A DNA stretch of 64,000 nucleotides from Blepharisma stoltei (Eukaryota > Ciliophora > Heterotrichea > Heterotrichida > Blepharismidae), in NCBI GenBank assembly GCA_914767885.1, contig CAJZBQ010000020.1, positions 124,001 through 188,000 of the forward strand. Reading direction: 5' to 3'. Both the position numbers and the translations under genes were made by a program. The notes under the pieces are model-generated. The model was not told where the DNA came from, did not search any database, and saw only the letters and a list, made by a program, of their open reading frames with translations. Below, in pieces: positions 53,173-63,642 of this stretch. Each line of letters opens with the position of its first letter. Positions within the stretch are counted from its first letter, which is position 1.

Positions 53173-55758
53173 ATGTCTGAATTATCCTTATTTGATTATT
53201 CATTAAACAAATAAAAATAAAAAAAATTCTAATTTGTGTAGGAATTGGCATAAATATTAAAAATAATTTTTAAAAAATTAATAAATATAGCGCTTTCCCG
53301 AGGATGGCATCCACACGGGAACTGGGAGTTCCACGTGTGGATGCCATTTTGACATGTGGAAGTTTGGATCCCACATGTCAAAAATGGCATCCACACGTGG
53401 AACTCCAGTTCCCGTGTGATGGATGCTTAGTTGACTTTCCCGAGGATGGCGCCATTCCGCGCCATCCTCGGGAAAGCGCTATATATCATAAGTTATGAAG
53501 AAAGGGATAGTGATAGCGAAAGAACGAGAGAAGACCTTTTTCATGTGAAAGAGGAATTCTTAAACACGTTTCAAAGACTTTATTTATATCAGCTTGAGTT
53601 TGAGAGGTCCTTACATGAGCTTTCAATCCAAAAAGCGATGCTAGATGAACATATCGATAGACTAGAATTTTTAGACGCTCAATTGCCAGCAGATAATCCT
53701 GATAATGTGTTTATGCAGCCTGCTTCTAGGGATTTTTCATTCAGTAATCCAGGGACAGAAAATACGACTTTTTCTTTTGGAGAAATTGATGAAAATATTG
53801 AGGTAGGCAGCATACAATATTTATTATTTTTTTTAATTTTTAATATTTTTTTATCTCAAAAATAGATAATTTACTGTATATCATATCCCGGTAGATTTAG
53901 AAGAGTACAAAAAAATAGAAATCCGTCATGTATTTCAGCCCAAGAAAACAGGCTATGAGCTCACAAAAGAGTTCCCTATCATAATTGGAGAGACTATTGC
54001 AGAGCGATACAGAATTGACAGAATAATCGCGTCCACTGATATGTCATGTGTCCTTGAATGTGCTGACCTAACCGGTAAGCGAAAAACTTGTATCAAAGTT
54101 ATAGAGAACGACAAAAGGTGCTTAGACAGAGGATTGGATGAAATAAGGATCCTTGAGACCTTAAAAGAAAATTCTAACGTGAACAAAAAAATTTTGTTCA
54201 CTCACAGAGGGGAGTCAATTTTTTTTTTTAAAAAAAAATTATATATAAAATTTATATAAAAAATATTTTTTGTCGAAATTTAAAAAATCCTAATTCGCAA
54301 AAATTGGAAAGCAAATATTAATTCAATTTGCAAAATTTATGTTTTAAAAAGCAATTCGTTTAAAATTAAACAGAATTAGCTCTATATTTCATTATACTAA
54401 TTATCATTTATATATCAAAAATTTTTTCCCATAAAAAAATTTTTGTTCACTCACGGAGGGTGGGTTTTTGGGCAAAAAAAAATAGCGATTTTTCTAATGA
54501 TTTTGTTCACTCACGGAGGGGGGGGAGTAAGGAAAGCCTATATAAATCTCATATAGGAAATCCACTTGATTATTTTTATTTTAAAGAGCATTTATTTATC
54601 GTTTTTGAGTTATTGGGTGAAACTCTGTCCACAATGATTTCTGACGAAGAGTACTATGGGATTGTAAAAGAGCAGATAAAGCCTATACAATTTCCTTTTA
54701 ATTGCCTATATGAAAATAGCTTGAAATTATATTGGGTAATCCAAAGGAAAACTCTATATAACAATTCAGCTTTTGCAGGCTTTGCAATTTATCCATTCAA
54801 ATAATCTTATTCATGGAGATTTAAATCCAGAAAATATTCTTGAAATGAAGAAAGTCAAGGAAAATGGGAAAATTGATATAAGGATAGTAGATTTTAATTC
54901 CAGTGTGTTTTTTGATGATGAACTGATATCATTTCCTATGTTGGCATATACAGCGCCTGAGATAGTTAACTCTAGAATTTGTGATAAATCAGATATGTGA
55001 AGCCTTGGCTGTATCATTGCAGAGATTTATTTGGGCAGACCATTATTCCAGCCTAGTTCTGAAGAAGAATTATTATATGCAGGCTTCTTATGAATACCAT
55101 TAAGGAAAGCCATATATACATTAGAATTATTACGCTTAACGTCCACCACGGAGGTCAGCAAGACCCAGACCTATCACCTTCTCTCAAAAAATGGATTTTC
55201 TGGTAGGCTATCGGCAAAAAGGAAAACAAGTAGCCTAGGACGTAACCCCTGGTTTCACGCTGGGAAATTGCCGGATGGGCCATAAGGCTTGGCTAGGCGT
55301 TCCCTTTCCAACTCCTTGCCTCCTTTACCTGCGAGGTAAAATCCATCCCAGAAAACAAGCTAGGGCTAGGCTCTGTACACAACCAGAATTGCTTACCTAG
55401 CATTGCTGCCCATTTCCATAATGCAAACCTTGCCGGATATAATTTAAATAGGGCTCGAGACTGCTTGGCCGAGAGGCCAAGCCTAAGTTGAGACGCCATA
55501 TTTAAATTATCATTAAGGAAAGCCATATATAAAATTATATAAGGATTTTGATATAAGGCATACCAAATTCAAGAAACAATTGGATCATTTAATGATTTAG
55601 ATTTGAGCATGCATGCAGAATATAAAATAATGACACCTTTATCTGAATTAGTCACTGATGATCCTAGATTGCTAGATTTTTTATATTTATTATTATCACC
55701 TAATCCTGCTAACAGACCTGGGCCAGCTGAAGCATTGGAACACACTTGGCTGATTTAA
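53173..55758 (+). CDS. DYRK/CMGC-like protein kinase, 446 residues
   Basis: Five IESs are removed to give exactly 447 codons. N-terminal ~110 residues are acidic and helical (DLFHVKEEFLNTFQRLYLYQ). Kinase: ERYRIDRIIASTDMSCVLEC, KTCIKVIEND (ATP Lys), DRGLDEIRILETL, LFIVFELLGETLSTMI, LLQALQFIHSNNLIHGDLNP (HRD is HGD but Asp is kept), IRIVDFNSSVF (DFG is DFN), YTAPEIVNSRICDKSDMWSL, AEHTW-like end LEHTWLI. DEI and RY..LR patterns suggest the DYRK/HIPK/PRP4 group; changed HRD and DFG may lower activity. W of DMWSLG is TGA. Confidence 0.8.
53206..53490. repeat. 285-bp IES with complex GC-rich fold-back
   Basis: 53285-53485 is a nested palindrome: outer arms ATAGCGCTTTCCCGAGGATG, inner arms GGCATCCACACG..CGTGTGGATGCC and CCACGTGTGG repeats. 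Excision between TA 53204-53205 and 53489-53490 reads MSELSLFDYSLSYEERDSDS. The start exon is only 33 nt, so this junction is inferred from frame. Confidence 0.65.
53806..53893. other. 88-bp IES
   Basis: TA 53804-53805 and 53892-53893; excision reads EIDENIEVDLEEYKKIE. Confidence 0.85.
54177..54529. mobile_element. Family A MITE (353 bp) with deleted tip, as IES
   Basis: The left tip lacks the usual CTCCCCCCTCCGTGA: TA is followed directly by ACGTGAACAAAAAAATTTTG. The rest, including the tandem-motif end near 54455 and 54510, is intact. TA 54175-54176 and 54528-54529; excision reads ETLKENSKESLYKSHIG. Confidence 0.85.
54688..54760. other. 73-bp IES
   Basis: TA 54686-54687 and 54759-54760; excision reads KEQIKPITIQLLQALQF, the helix before the catalytic loop. 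Confidence 0.88.
55117..55562. mobile_element. 446-bp IES: retroposon R2 inserted at the edge of a 33-bp IES
   Basis: ATTAAGGAAAGCCATATATA occurs at 55099-55118 and 55512-55531, a 20-bp target duplication around a 393-bp GC-rich insert (CCGGATGGGCCATAAGGC, GGCCGAGAGGCCAAGCC). Beyond the second copy lies 33 bp that must also go. TA 55115-55116 to TA 55561-55562 removes everything and reads PLRKAIYQIQETIGSFND. Confidence 0.8.
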
Positions 55759-55934
55759 AAAGTATTTAAAATAAATGCACATGAGGCAATAAAAAATGCT
55801 ATTACATTAAATAGTCATTTTCCTATTAAGTTTAAAGATTTTTAATCATATTTTAGCTTGCTAAAGATTTTTATAGATTTAGATGCTATTTCGCAATCCA
55901 AAACAGCAAGCATAGCAATTTTTAATAAAAATGC

Positions 55935-56303
55935 TTACTTATGGGATAAATTTTTATTCACACTCGTTTTTGTATTTTCGGCTAAAATCTGTCTGTTATG
56001 GCAAATTTTTATGCTATCGTTCGCAATTGGAATTATTTCTTCTTCGTTTTCGATGTCAAAACTGGTATCAAGCATTTTAGTGACCTTACTTTGGCCACTG
56101 TCTGTTATGCTTTTGTCATTATAATCATCGTCATTTTTATACTCTATATTAACAGTTAATCTTCTACTTCACGTGACTCTTTTTTTGTTTTTTTTTACAA
56201 TTTTTCCTTTATTTTCTTTTAAAATATCAATATTTTTAATTGATTTTCTCTTGGGATTATTTTCTTTGTCTTTTCCACGAGGTTTGCTACAGGAATCTCC
56301 CAT
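55935..56303 (-). CDS. Uncharacterised 122-residue acidic/lysine-rich protein
   Basis: A clean frame with one TGA (KKRVTWSRRLTV). The start MGDSCSKPRGKDKENNPKRK could be N-myristoylated (Gly2, Ser6-like context) and has Cys5. The central part is basic, the C-terminal half Asp/Glu/Asn-rich (EYKNDDDYNDKSITDSGQ). No domain known. 32 bp downstream of FCF2 on the same strand. Confidence 0.6.
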
Positions 56304-56335
56304 CTTAAAAATGACTATTATTCCACAGATAATTA

Positions 56336-57522
56336 TTATTTAAAGCCTAATTTTTTCTTCTTACTCCCCCCATCCTTGATCGAACGATTGACTGTAAAAA
56401 TTCCTAAAAATTGGGAAAATTAACCCCCATCCTTGATCGAGCGATTTCCATATCATGTAAATTTTTTATATATATAAAAATATATTCGCTATCAAAAGCT
56501 TGGGAAGATGCACATAATGAAGTTGTTTTCAGAAGCTTTGAGACGACAGAAAGCTATGAAATCAAACTATCCGAAGTGATTTGTCATCAACTTGAGTTTA
56601 AAAACTCAATAATCTAATAAAATAGAGATTCTTTTAAAATTTTTAAAAAAAATTTTAATTCAATAAGAAACAAATTAAAATTTATACAGTTTTAAAGGGG
56701 TCACTAATAAATTTAAAATATCAAAAATTGGTATTTTTATGAAATTAATTCAATTTTTTTGCTGTAAAAATAATTATTAAAAATACTCTTAACCCTCTTA
56801 TTTAAAAGTAAATAAAAAAAATATATATATATATATTTTTTTTTATTTTATATATAAAATTTTTTTTTAACCCCCATCCTTGATCGAACGATGGCGAGCC
56901 GTTCGATCAAGGATAGGGGGGCGGAGTTATAACTTTTAGAGCCATGCGATTTTTTGTGTTTTTTAGGTTTAGACTTCATGACCTGCTCCCACTTTTTTTT
57001 AGAAAATTTTAATTCATTGTCTTGCGCTAAAAGCTGCTCTACCAGAGGCTTCCTTCTTTTTTCTTTGTCAATTTTTTGGCTTTTTGGCTCATCTGGGGCA
57101 CTAATTACCGTTCCAATTTGGAAAAACTTTGGAAGCTCTTTGATATCGTTCCTTTTATAATGATGCTTTGGGTCTAAATGTCTTCTTAATCGAATGGCCT
57201 CAAGATCCTGGTGAATTTCTGGGGTCATTATTGGAGCTTTCATATTAAACCATTTCGGGCCAGCTGTGTCATCTTGTGTTTTCTTTTTCTTTTTAGGTGG
57301 AATAATTGGTGGGACCTTTAGCTTGAATTCTCCACCAGCATCATTAATTTTATATAAACTGCATTTGGCTTTAATAATGGCTTCAGCTTCTTTTGATCTG
57401 TGGCTTCCAGGCTCTCCATCTAAGCTTGGAAAAAGTGACGAGTTTTCCAATAACTTATCGAGTTCTTGATTTTCAAGCTTATTTGTAAGTGATGATTTGC
57501 CTTCTATTTCTTCGAAAAGCAT
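56336..57522 (-). CDS. FCF2: FCF2-type pre-rRNA processing protein, 206 residues
   Basis: Fcf2/DNTTIP2 C-domain proteins act in early 40S pre-rRNA cleavage in the nucleolus. Signature: GPKWFNMKAPIMTPEIHQDL, EAIRLRRHLDPKHHYKRNDI, KELPKFFQIGTVISAPDEPK, KRRKPLVEQLLAQDNELKFS, KKKWEQVMKSKPKKHKKSHG. After a 566-bp family B element is removed the end reads SYKKKKLGFK, a basic tail typical of the family. 207 codons exactly. The N terminus is acidic and short compared with DNTTIP2, like yeast Fcf2. Confidence 0.92.
56364..56929. mobile_element. Family B MITE (566 bp) as IES in FCF2
   Basis: TA 56362-56363 and 56928-56929. Tandem motifs CCCCCCATCCTTGATCGAACG at 56366 and CCCCCATCCTTGATCGAGCG at 56424; hairpin CCCCATCCTTGATCGAACGA..TCGTTCGATCAAGGAT-type at 56872-56918. 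An internal open segment at 56486-56617 encodes KAWEDAHNEVVFRSF and ends in TAA; it is shared with the copy at 8.3 kb. Confidence 0.85.
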
Positions 57523-57600
57523 ATTTATAAGATGGAATTAAAATTAAAAAATTGTTTAATAAGTTATTAAAATCTGATAATATAACGTATATTGTTTAAG

Positions 57601-59051
57601 ATGGAGTGTTGCAACCCAGAATGCTCAAACTTGTCGTCTGATACAATTGTTTGTAGGAATTGTTGTATGACGAGATATTGTTCTGAGGAATGCTTAAAGA
57701 TAGATTGAGAATTAAATCATTCAAAACACTGCCAACCTCATGTGTATTCTTTAGAAGACCTGCAAATAGTATCAAATCATAATTCGTCAAAATTAGGGAG
57801 AGGGTCATATGGAGAAGTTAGGCTAATTTTTACAAAAAAAGGAGAAAAATTAGCTTTAAAATCAATTAGCAAGAATTTAATAGAAACAAAAATTCCATTA
57901 AAAATTTTATATATATTTTTTTATTTAAATATTTTTTTTTATTTTAATATGCATTTACTATTTATATAAACAAACAATTATTCAGAATTATATATAGAGA
58001 AATATCAGTTCACAGATCATTATGTCATAGAAACATAATCAAACTTTATGATCATTTAGAAGATTCTTCCAACATTTATTTAGTCTTAGAATATGCTGAG
58101 CATGGAAATTTATTTACACATATAAAAAGAAAAAAGAAACTAACTGAACCAGAAGCATGAAATTTTTTTACCCAAGTCTGTATAGGAATTAACTATCTGC
58201 ATGAGCAGCAAGTCATTCACAGAGACATAAAGCCTGAAAATATTTTATTAGGGATTGACAATCTAGTAAAAATTTGTGATTTCGGCTGATGTGCATGTGG
58301 AGCTGAAGAAAGATCCACCTTTTGTGGAACATTAGACTATATGGCCCCAGAAGTGCTAAACTTAGATCGGTATTCTTATGAAGTCGATATTTGGGCTTTA
58401 GGGATACTTTTATATGAGATGCTGCATGGGTATGCTCCTTTTAGAGCAAAAAGTGACAGGGCTAAATGCAAACTTATTTTAGATAAAACTTTTATTTTTG
58501 GCCCAGGAATTACAGATGAAGCTAAAAATTTGATAAGTAGCTTGCTAACTGATGCAAATTCTAGGCCGACAGTAAAAGACATTTTGAAGCATGATTGAAT
58601 AAGGAAATATACTCATAATGCTATTGAGGAAGGATATTTGGTAAATCATCCAGAATTTGGTGATGGGATTATTTCAGGTATTCGAGGATTGATATGTGAA
58701 GTAGAATTTGGAATTTTTTTAAAGGAATTTGTGATTAATGACTTAGTAGAGATATGCACAATTAAAGAATTTAAAGAACAAGAAGATTATAGAATTTCTG
58801 CTAGTGGAATTGGATTGCCGAAATCCGTGAAAGAAAATAAGGATAAAATAGAAGAAAAAAAAGAAAATAAGAAGGAAGAGTATGAGAATTTAGAAATTTC
58901 AGATTCTGCTTTAGAAATGAAAATAAAAGAGTTAAATCAGCTGAAATTTATATTAGAAGCACCTATAATTAGACATAAAAAGAAAGCAGACTCAATGAAT
59001 CAAAGTGTAATTGATAGCTTATTATCAAGTTTCAGCTGTGTAAAGAGGTAG
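57601..59051 (+). CDS. MYND zinc finger fused to an Aurora-like protein kinase, 455 residues
   Basis: Residues 3-47 form a MYND finger (CCNPEC, then [24 protein letters not shown]). The kinase follows: [118 protein letters not shown] and [10 protein letters not shown] are Aurora-type. A short basic-aromatic module after it ([20 protein letters not shown]) resembles the SH3/tudor-like C-domain of UvrD helicases. All catalytic residues are present. An 83-bp IES is removed (1368 nt). Confidence 0.85.
57910..57992. other. 83-bp IES in the MYND-kinase gene
   Basis: TTATATATA repeats flank it; TA 57908-57909 and 57991-57992 give [18 protein letters not shown], the helix C region. The frame cannot be bridged otherwise. 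Confidence 0.8.
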
Positions 59052-59093
59052 TGTAAAATATTTAATAAATTTTTCATTTCAGAATTTAAAATT

Positions 59094-60635
59094 ATGATTA
59101 CAACTAGAACAGAGTTATTAGAACAGAGAAGAAAAGAAAAAATTCCAGATGTCAGCTATGATATTGATGGAGATGGAAATGTAAGCCCATTAGACTATTT
59201 TGTTGCCAGGAGGCATGATAAGGACAAAGATGGGAAACTGACTTCTGAAGAAAGAATTATGGCAAAACAATTTTTTAAGACTGAACTTCATAAGTTTATA
59301 CTTGATGGAGAAAATCATGGCCCTCACAGGCCAAATAGGCTACTACAAATAAATGGAATCCCTATCTATCACGATGATTTTAGTGTTCTTCATCAAAACA
59401 ATAATCTAAATACTGAAGATATCCAAAAAATCACACTCAAAACTGTCCAAGAGAAACGAAGAAAAGAAAAGAAAGACACTGCCAAAAATATTGCAGATAC
59501 TAAAATCATACATAAAAATCCTTTTTTAATTTTTCCAAGAAATTCCTCACTCCTCCTCTCCGTGAGAGAACCTCTAAATTTTGTTGGCTTACTAGGGTTC
59601 ATTTATTTTAAAAAATTATATATAAATTTTTATAGTACAATTTGTTTTTAGAAATTTAAAAAGTCCCAATTCGCAAAAATTGAGAAATAAAAATTATTTT
59701 TAAAATGCAAGCTGTTTAAAATTAAACATAATTAGCAGAGATTCCACTAAAAAATATCACTTATATATCAAATTATTTTTTCTAAATTTTAATATTCAAA
59801 TTTTTGTTTGTGGGTTTTTACAATTTTTTTTTCGCTCTCGGAGAGGCATTTAGGGATCAGTTATGTATCAAAAATTTCTATGCAAAAAAAACTAGAAAAA
59901 GAAACTGCTCGAGAAGTCCAAGGGCTCTCTAAAATACCAGATGCCCTCAATCCTAGAGTACTTTCAACAAATTATAATGAATTTCCAAAAATTCAATCAA
60001 AATCAGAGCTAGATGAGTTTAGAAAAACACAGGCTACAGAAATAGGAAATGGGTTTGGGAATAAACTGTTAAAAAAGACTTTAGAAAATGATGACAAATG
60101 GGCTGAAAAAGTCCCAGAAAATACAGGATTTCTGAATTTCAAGCAAAGGGTAGAAGAAATGAGGAAAAAAGATGTAGAACGCACAATTAAACTTTTTGAA
60201 AAAATAAAAAAGAGTGGGATCCATGATAATGATCTTCCTAAATTCCAAGAAAATTGCAAAAAATATTGAGAACGAAAGAGAAGCGCTACCCCAACTCCAA
60301 ATATTTCAGTTCCAAGCAATCTTAATAGTGATCGGCAAAGTGAAAACTCAATAAAAACTGAAAGAATTCCTTATCAAGAAGAAAAGACGCCAAAAAGATC
60401 AGTAACTCCAACCCCATTTCTAAAGCAAACCGAGTTCATCCCAAAATTTAAAGAAAAATCTTCAGTACTAATTCCAGATCTTGATCTCAACCATCAAAAA
60501 AAATATAAATTCACTGAAACTTTTACAAACTTACAGCCAAGTCGTCCACTGACTGATAGGGCAAAAGATTCATGCTCCTCAATTTCTCATAAGAACATAA
60601 AGATTTCACCAATAAGGACACGTGGATTTGTTTAA
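59094..60635 (+). CDS. EF-hand calcium-binding protein, 405 residues
   Basis: Two adjacent EF-hand loops near the N terminus: DIDGDGNVSPLDYF and DKDKDGKLTSEERI, with the normal Asp/Asn/Gly/Glu positions. Long basic helical and disordered sequence follows (KRRKEKKDTAKNIADTKIIH; EEMRKKDVERTIKLFEKIKK; SVTPTPFLKQTEFIPKFKEK). 406 codons after a 324-bp IES. Possibly an axonemal or cortical protein; no closer match recognised. One TGA is W (KKYWERKRS). Confidence 0.8.
59529..59852. mobile_element. Worn family A MITE plus flank (324 bp) as IES
   Basis: TA 59527-59528 and 59851-59852; excision reads KNPFLGISYVSKISMQ. Tips CTCCTCTCCGTGAGAGAAC and TTCGCTCTCGGAGAGGC are mutated family A motifs, and the core TTTAAAATTAAACATAATTAGC is recognisable. 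TA lies about 20 bp outside the left motif. Confidence 0.75.
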
Positions 60636-60671
60636 TAAAAATATAAAAATATCATTTAAATAATTTATTTA

Positions 60672-62353
60672 TTAATATCTTCCTGCTTTCATTTTTTGGT
60701 TCACAAAAGTAACGCTATTCACATTATGAGTTTGATATGACAGAAACTCTTCATAATGGCTCTCAAGCTTCTCTTTGCTTAAAATTTTGCAAACAATTGG
60801 GAGCTCATAAACTACTTCAAATTCTAAAAATGGATGAAAAAATGCGACAGTTTGATAAATATCTTCAATACTCATAATCCCAAGTGCTGCTGAAATAAAA
60901 CCAGCATATAGCTCCTGCACAACTGAGGCACTTTCAAAATGTTGAGCTTCAGCATACTCCTCAAAGGCGTTTCTTTTTTCTTCGTCACTGTCAAGCTCAT
61001 TTCCTGCAGGCTGCTGATCAACATAATCAGGCCCATCATAATAAAGCAGTGTATAATTAGTTTCATAGAAATATTTGCTTACCATTAAATATAACAGCCC
61101 AGCAGCCAAAAGTCTTGGGGAGTATTTCATAATATCGAAGTCCAGTACAGCCACGTCTAAAATTTGTAAAATTTCTCGATATCTTAAATATGATTGATTA
61201 TTTGGGTATTTAAATGCAATAAATCTTTTTTCGAAAAGCTCGTTTTGTTTTTTCTTTTCTTCTGGGGGTAGATTTTCAAAATCAGTGGTTCTGTTATAGT
61301 TCACACAGCCAAAATGATATTCTATAAATATATCCCATTGAGTTATTAGCCAATTTAACCAGTTGAAAACTGTTGCGGGGAATACTTTCCACTGAAGGAT
61401 TTTCAAGATAAAATTCTCCATATATCGAATAGACTCAAGTGAGTAGCCATTATCACATGATCTGGCCCAGTCTTCTATTTTGGGTGGATAAACCTCTTCG
61501 ATTTTTGCAGCTAAATTTAAGCAGCACATCCCAATCAGCTGAAATTCTTCTTTTTTTATATTTTGGTAGTTTGATAAAAATCGATCGACATAAGTGGCTT
61601 ATAAAAATTATTTTATGAAAAAAATATTTTACTATAAAAATTAAAAAATTATATACCGCCATAAGTCACTCCTAAATGGAAGGTTTCTCTTTTCAACGTA
61701 AATTCAGACGCAACTTCCATCATCCAGTCATACAAAATCGTTCTCATGGTGCAACTAACGTTTTTTTGCATAGTCTGCAAACAGTAAGGATTCGGCATAT
61801 ACTCGAGCTCTTTTTCCATCATGGAATTCAAATATTCTAAGTCTTTAGGCTTCCACAATGTAGAAGGAGAAACATCATATTCTTCTACTTCTAATGGCTC
61901 ATAATCAGGAGGTGGAGGCTGGACATCACAGAATTCTTGAACAAAAGAAGACGATGATTTTTGTTTTTGATTAATTTTTTCAAGAGAATCAGCTTCAAAA
62001 GACGGCCTTATGGTTAGGTCATCAATATTTTCTTCACACTCAAATTTTACATGTGGAGAAGAATTGCCACTTGTTGATTTTGATCGGTGCGGTATTTTTT
62101 TCTGCCCTTTTAGTAAAATTAGGTGAAATTTTTTAAATAAATAATGGTTTTGCTAGAAAATGCTGATGAAATTTATAGTAAATTTTCTTGCAATTGGGGC
62201 AATAGCCGATTTTGATGAAGTGTTATCTTCGATAACTTTTTCTTTAAGGTAATTCTTGGTAGGAGCATAAAGATTTTCTTTCATTCGGGAGGAGGATATA
62301 GGGGAGACTGCAGACTTGTGAGAGAGAGGTGTAAAACTTGAAAATTGATGCAT
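60672..62353 (-). CDS. A/E-type cyclin, 515 residues
   Basis: Cyclin box with the MRAIL-like MRTILYDWMMEVASEFTLKR, TFHLGVTYVDRFLSNYQNIK, QLIGMCCLNLAAKIEEVYPP (the Lys and Glu contacts with CDK are kept), NFILKILQWKVFPATVFNWL; a second fold contains YSPRLLAAGLLYLMVSKYF. The N terminus is long and disordered (SSRMKENLYAPTKNYLKEKV; QPPPPDYEPLEVEEYDVSPS) with CDK-like SP sites. Two IESs (71 and 63 bp) are removed, giving 516 codons. Class E or A; no destruction box is evident. Confidence 0.88.
61596..61666. other. 71-bp IES in the cyclin box
   Basis: CATAAGT at 61589-61595 and 61660-61666 (contains TA). Excision reads HLGVTYVDRFLSN, as required by the cyclin fold. Confidence 0.9.
62113..62175. 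other. 63-bp IES in the cyclin N terminus
   Basis: TA 62111-62112 and 62174-62175; excision reads ARKFTIKGQKKIPHRSKS. A TTTACTA-like repeat is at both sides. Confidence 0.65.
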
Positions 62354-62400
62354 TTTTGTTTAGTTAAATATATTTGAACGTGACCAAACCCGCCATGAAT

Positions 62401-62842
62401 TCTTGATTTATAGGCTAGGCTATTTAAATTCAGGCACTATCATCCAATAATGTGCCATTTCCGGTACCTTCTGTCTCCTCCTTACCTTGCGGTTTCAGTA
62501 TCGAGTCGGCGGCTTATGGACTTCTACTGCCTTACTGCGGGCGATTGGAATAACTTGATTCCAAGAGTCAGCTCCTTGGAGTCTGTCGGGTGTTGAAGTG
62601 CTACAGGAAAAAGAATGCTTCACTGTGGGCTGGGCCGAAACCCCCAGTTTCTTAGAGAGAAATGCCTATGGATCCTTTGTCCAAAGGACGTTCCCGTCTT
62701 CCTCAAACCTACTCGATACACATATTACCTGAGGCTTCACTTGTTTCTTGACTTGGAGTGCGTCCCAATTCGCCGCAGCCATAAGGTCTGGACCGTCAGG
62801 TTGGCACGTTTGCCATTTTATTGTATTTTCTTGATTCATAGG
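62401..62842 (-). mobile_element. SINE-like retroposon R1, copy d
   Basis: TCTTGATTTATAGG at 62401-62414 and TCTTGATTCATAGG at 62829-62842 (one mismatch). The 414-bp interior aligns in reverse with copies a and c (CTTCTGTCTCCTCC, GGCTTATGGACTTCTACTGC, CCGCAGCCATAAGGTCTGGA). Confidence 0.75.
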
Positions 62843-63057
62843 TAAAGTGCGACTTTGTAGGTGCCATTTATGTGAAAGAAAATATTTTTGCACTTTAATG
62901 ACGAGCAAAAGCTGAATTGAAAGGAATTAAATAGGAAAACGAAAGACATGGTTCAGAATCTTCACTTTTTTAAAACCCCTCCAACTGAAATTCTATCCTT
63001 AAGCTATACACATATTAAGAGGTACTTACATACTAGTTTACGATTAATAGACCACTA

Positions 63058-63360
63058 AGTCCCCCTCCATGGGCTGGAAAAATCCTTTTTTTGGCAAAAA
63101 CCACCTTCGTGAGCGAACAAAAATTTTTTTATTATAAAAAAATTGACATAGTCAGTGTCACTAACTATATATAAGTCATAATTCTCTTTTTAATAATAAC
63201 AGCTTGGATTTTAAAACATAAGTTTTGCAAATTAATCTTTACTATTCAATTTTTACAAATTTGAATTTTTTTAAATTTTTAAAAACAAATTATTATAAAA
63301 AAAGTTAACTCCCTCCATAAGCGAGCAAAATTTTTTTGTTTGCTCACGGGGGGCGGAGTA
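63058..63360. mobile_element. Worn family A MITE, intergenic
   Basis: TA 63056-63057 and 63359-63360. Tandem-motif end mutated (CCCCCTCCATGGGCTG, then CCTTCGTGAGCGAAC), hairpin end at 63309-63350 (CCCTCCATAAGCGAGC..GTTTGCTCACGGGGGG). About 303 bp. Confidence 0.8.
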
Positions 63361-63642
63361 AGCAGAATTCTGCGGCAAGCCATATTTTTTTTTCAAACTA
63401 TAAATTTGACGAACCAAAAAATGCTCCTTAAGGGGCGATTCATCCTAAATATTTATAAATTTATGCCATTAGAATATCACTTTACTTGTAAAAATTACCA
63501 TATTATGCTTATAATTTGGGGAAAGTCACTAATTTAGTGCAATGATTTTATTATGTTCATGTTTTATTATTAAAATCTTAATTTTGTAAATATTGCCATT
63601 TATATTAGCTTGGCATAGGATTCTATAAAATAATTTTCTTTT

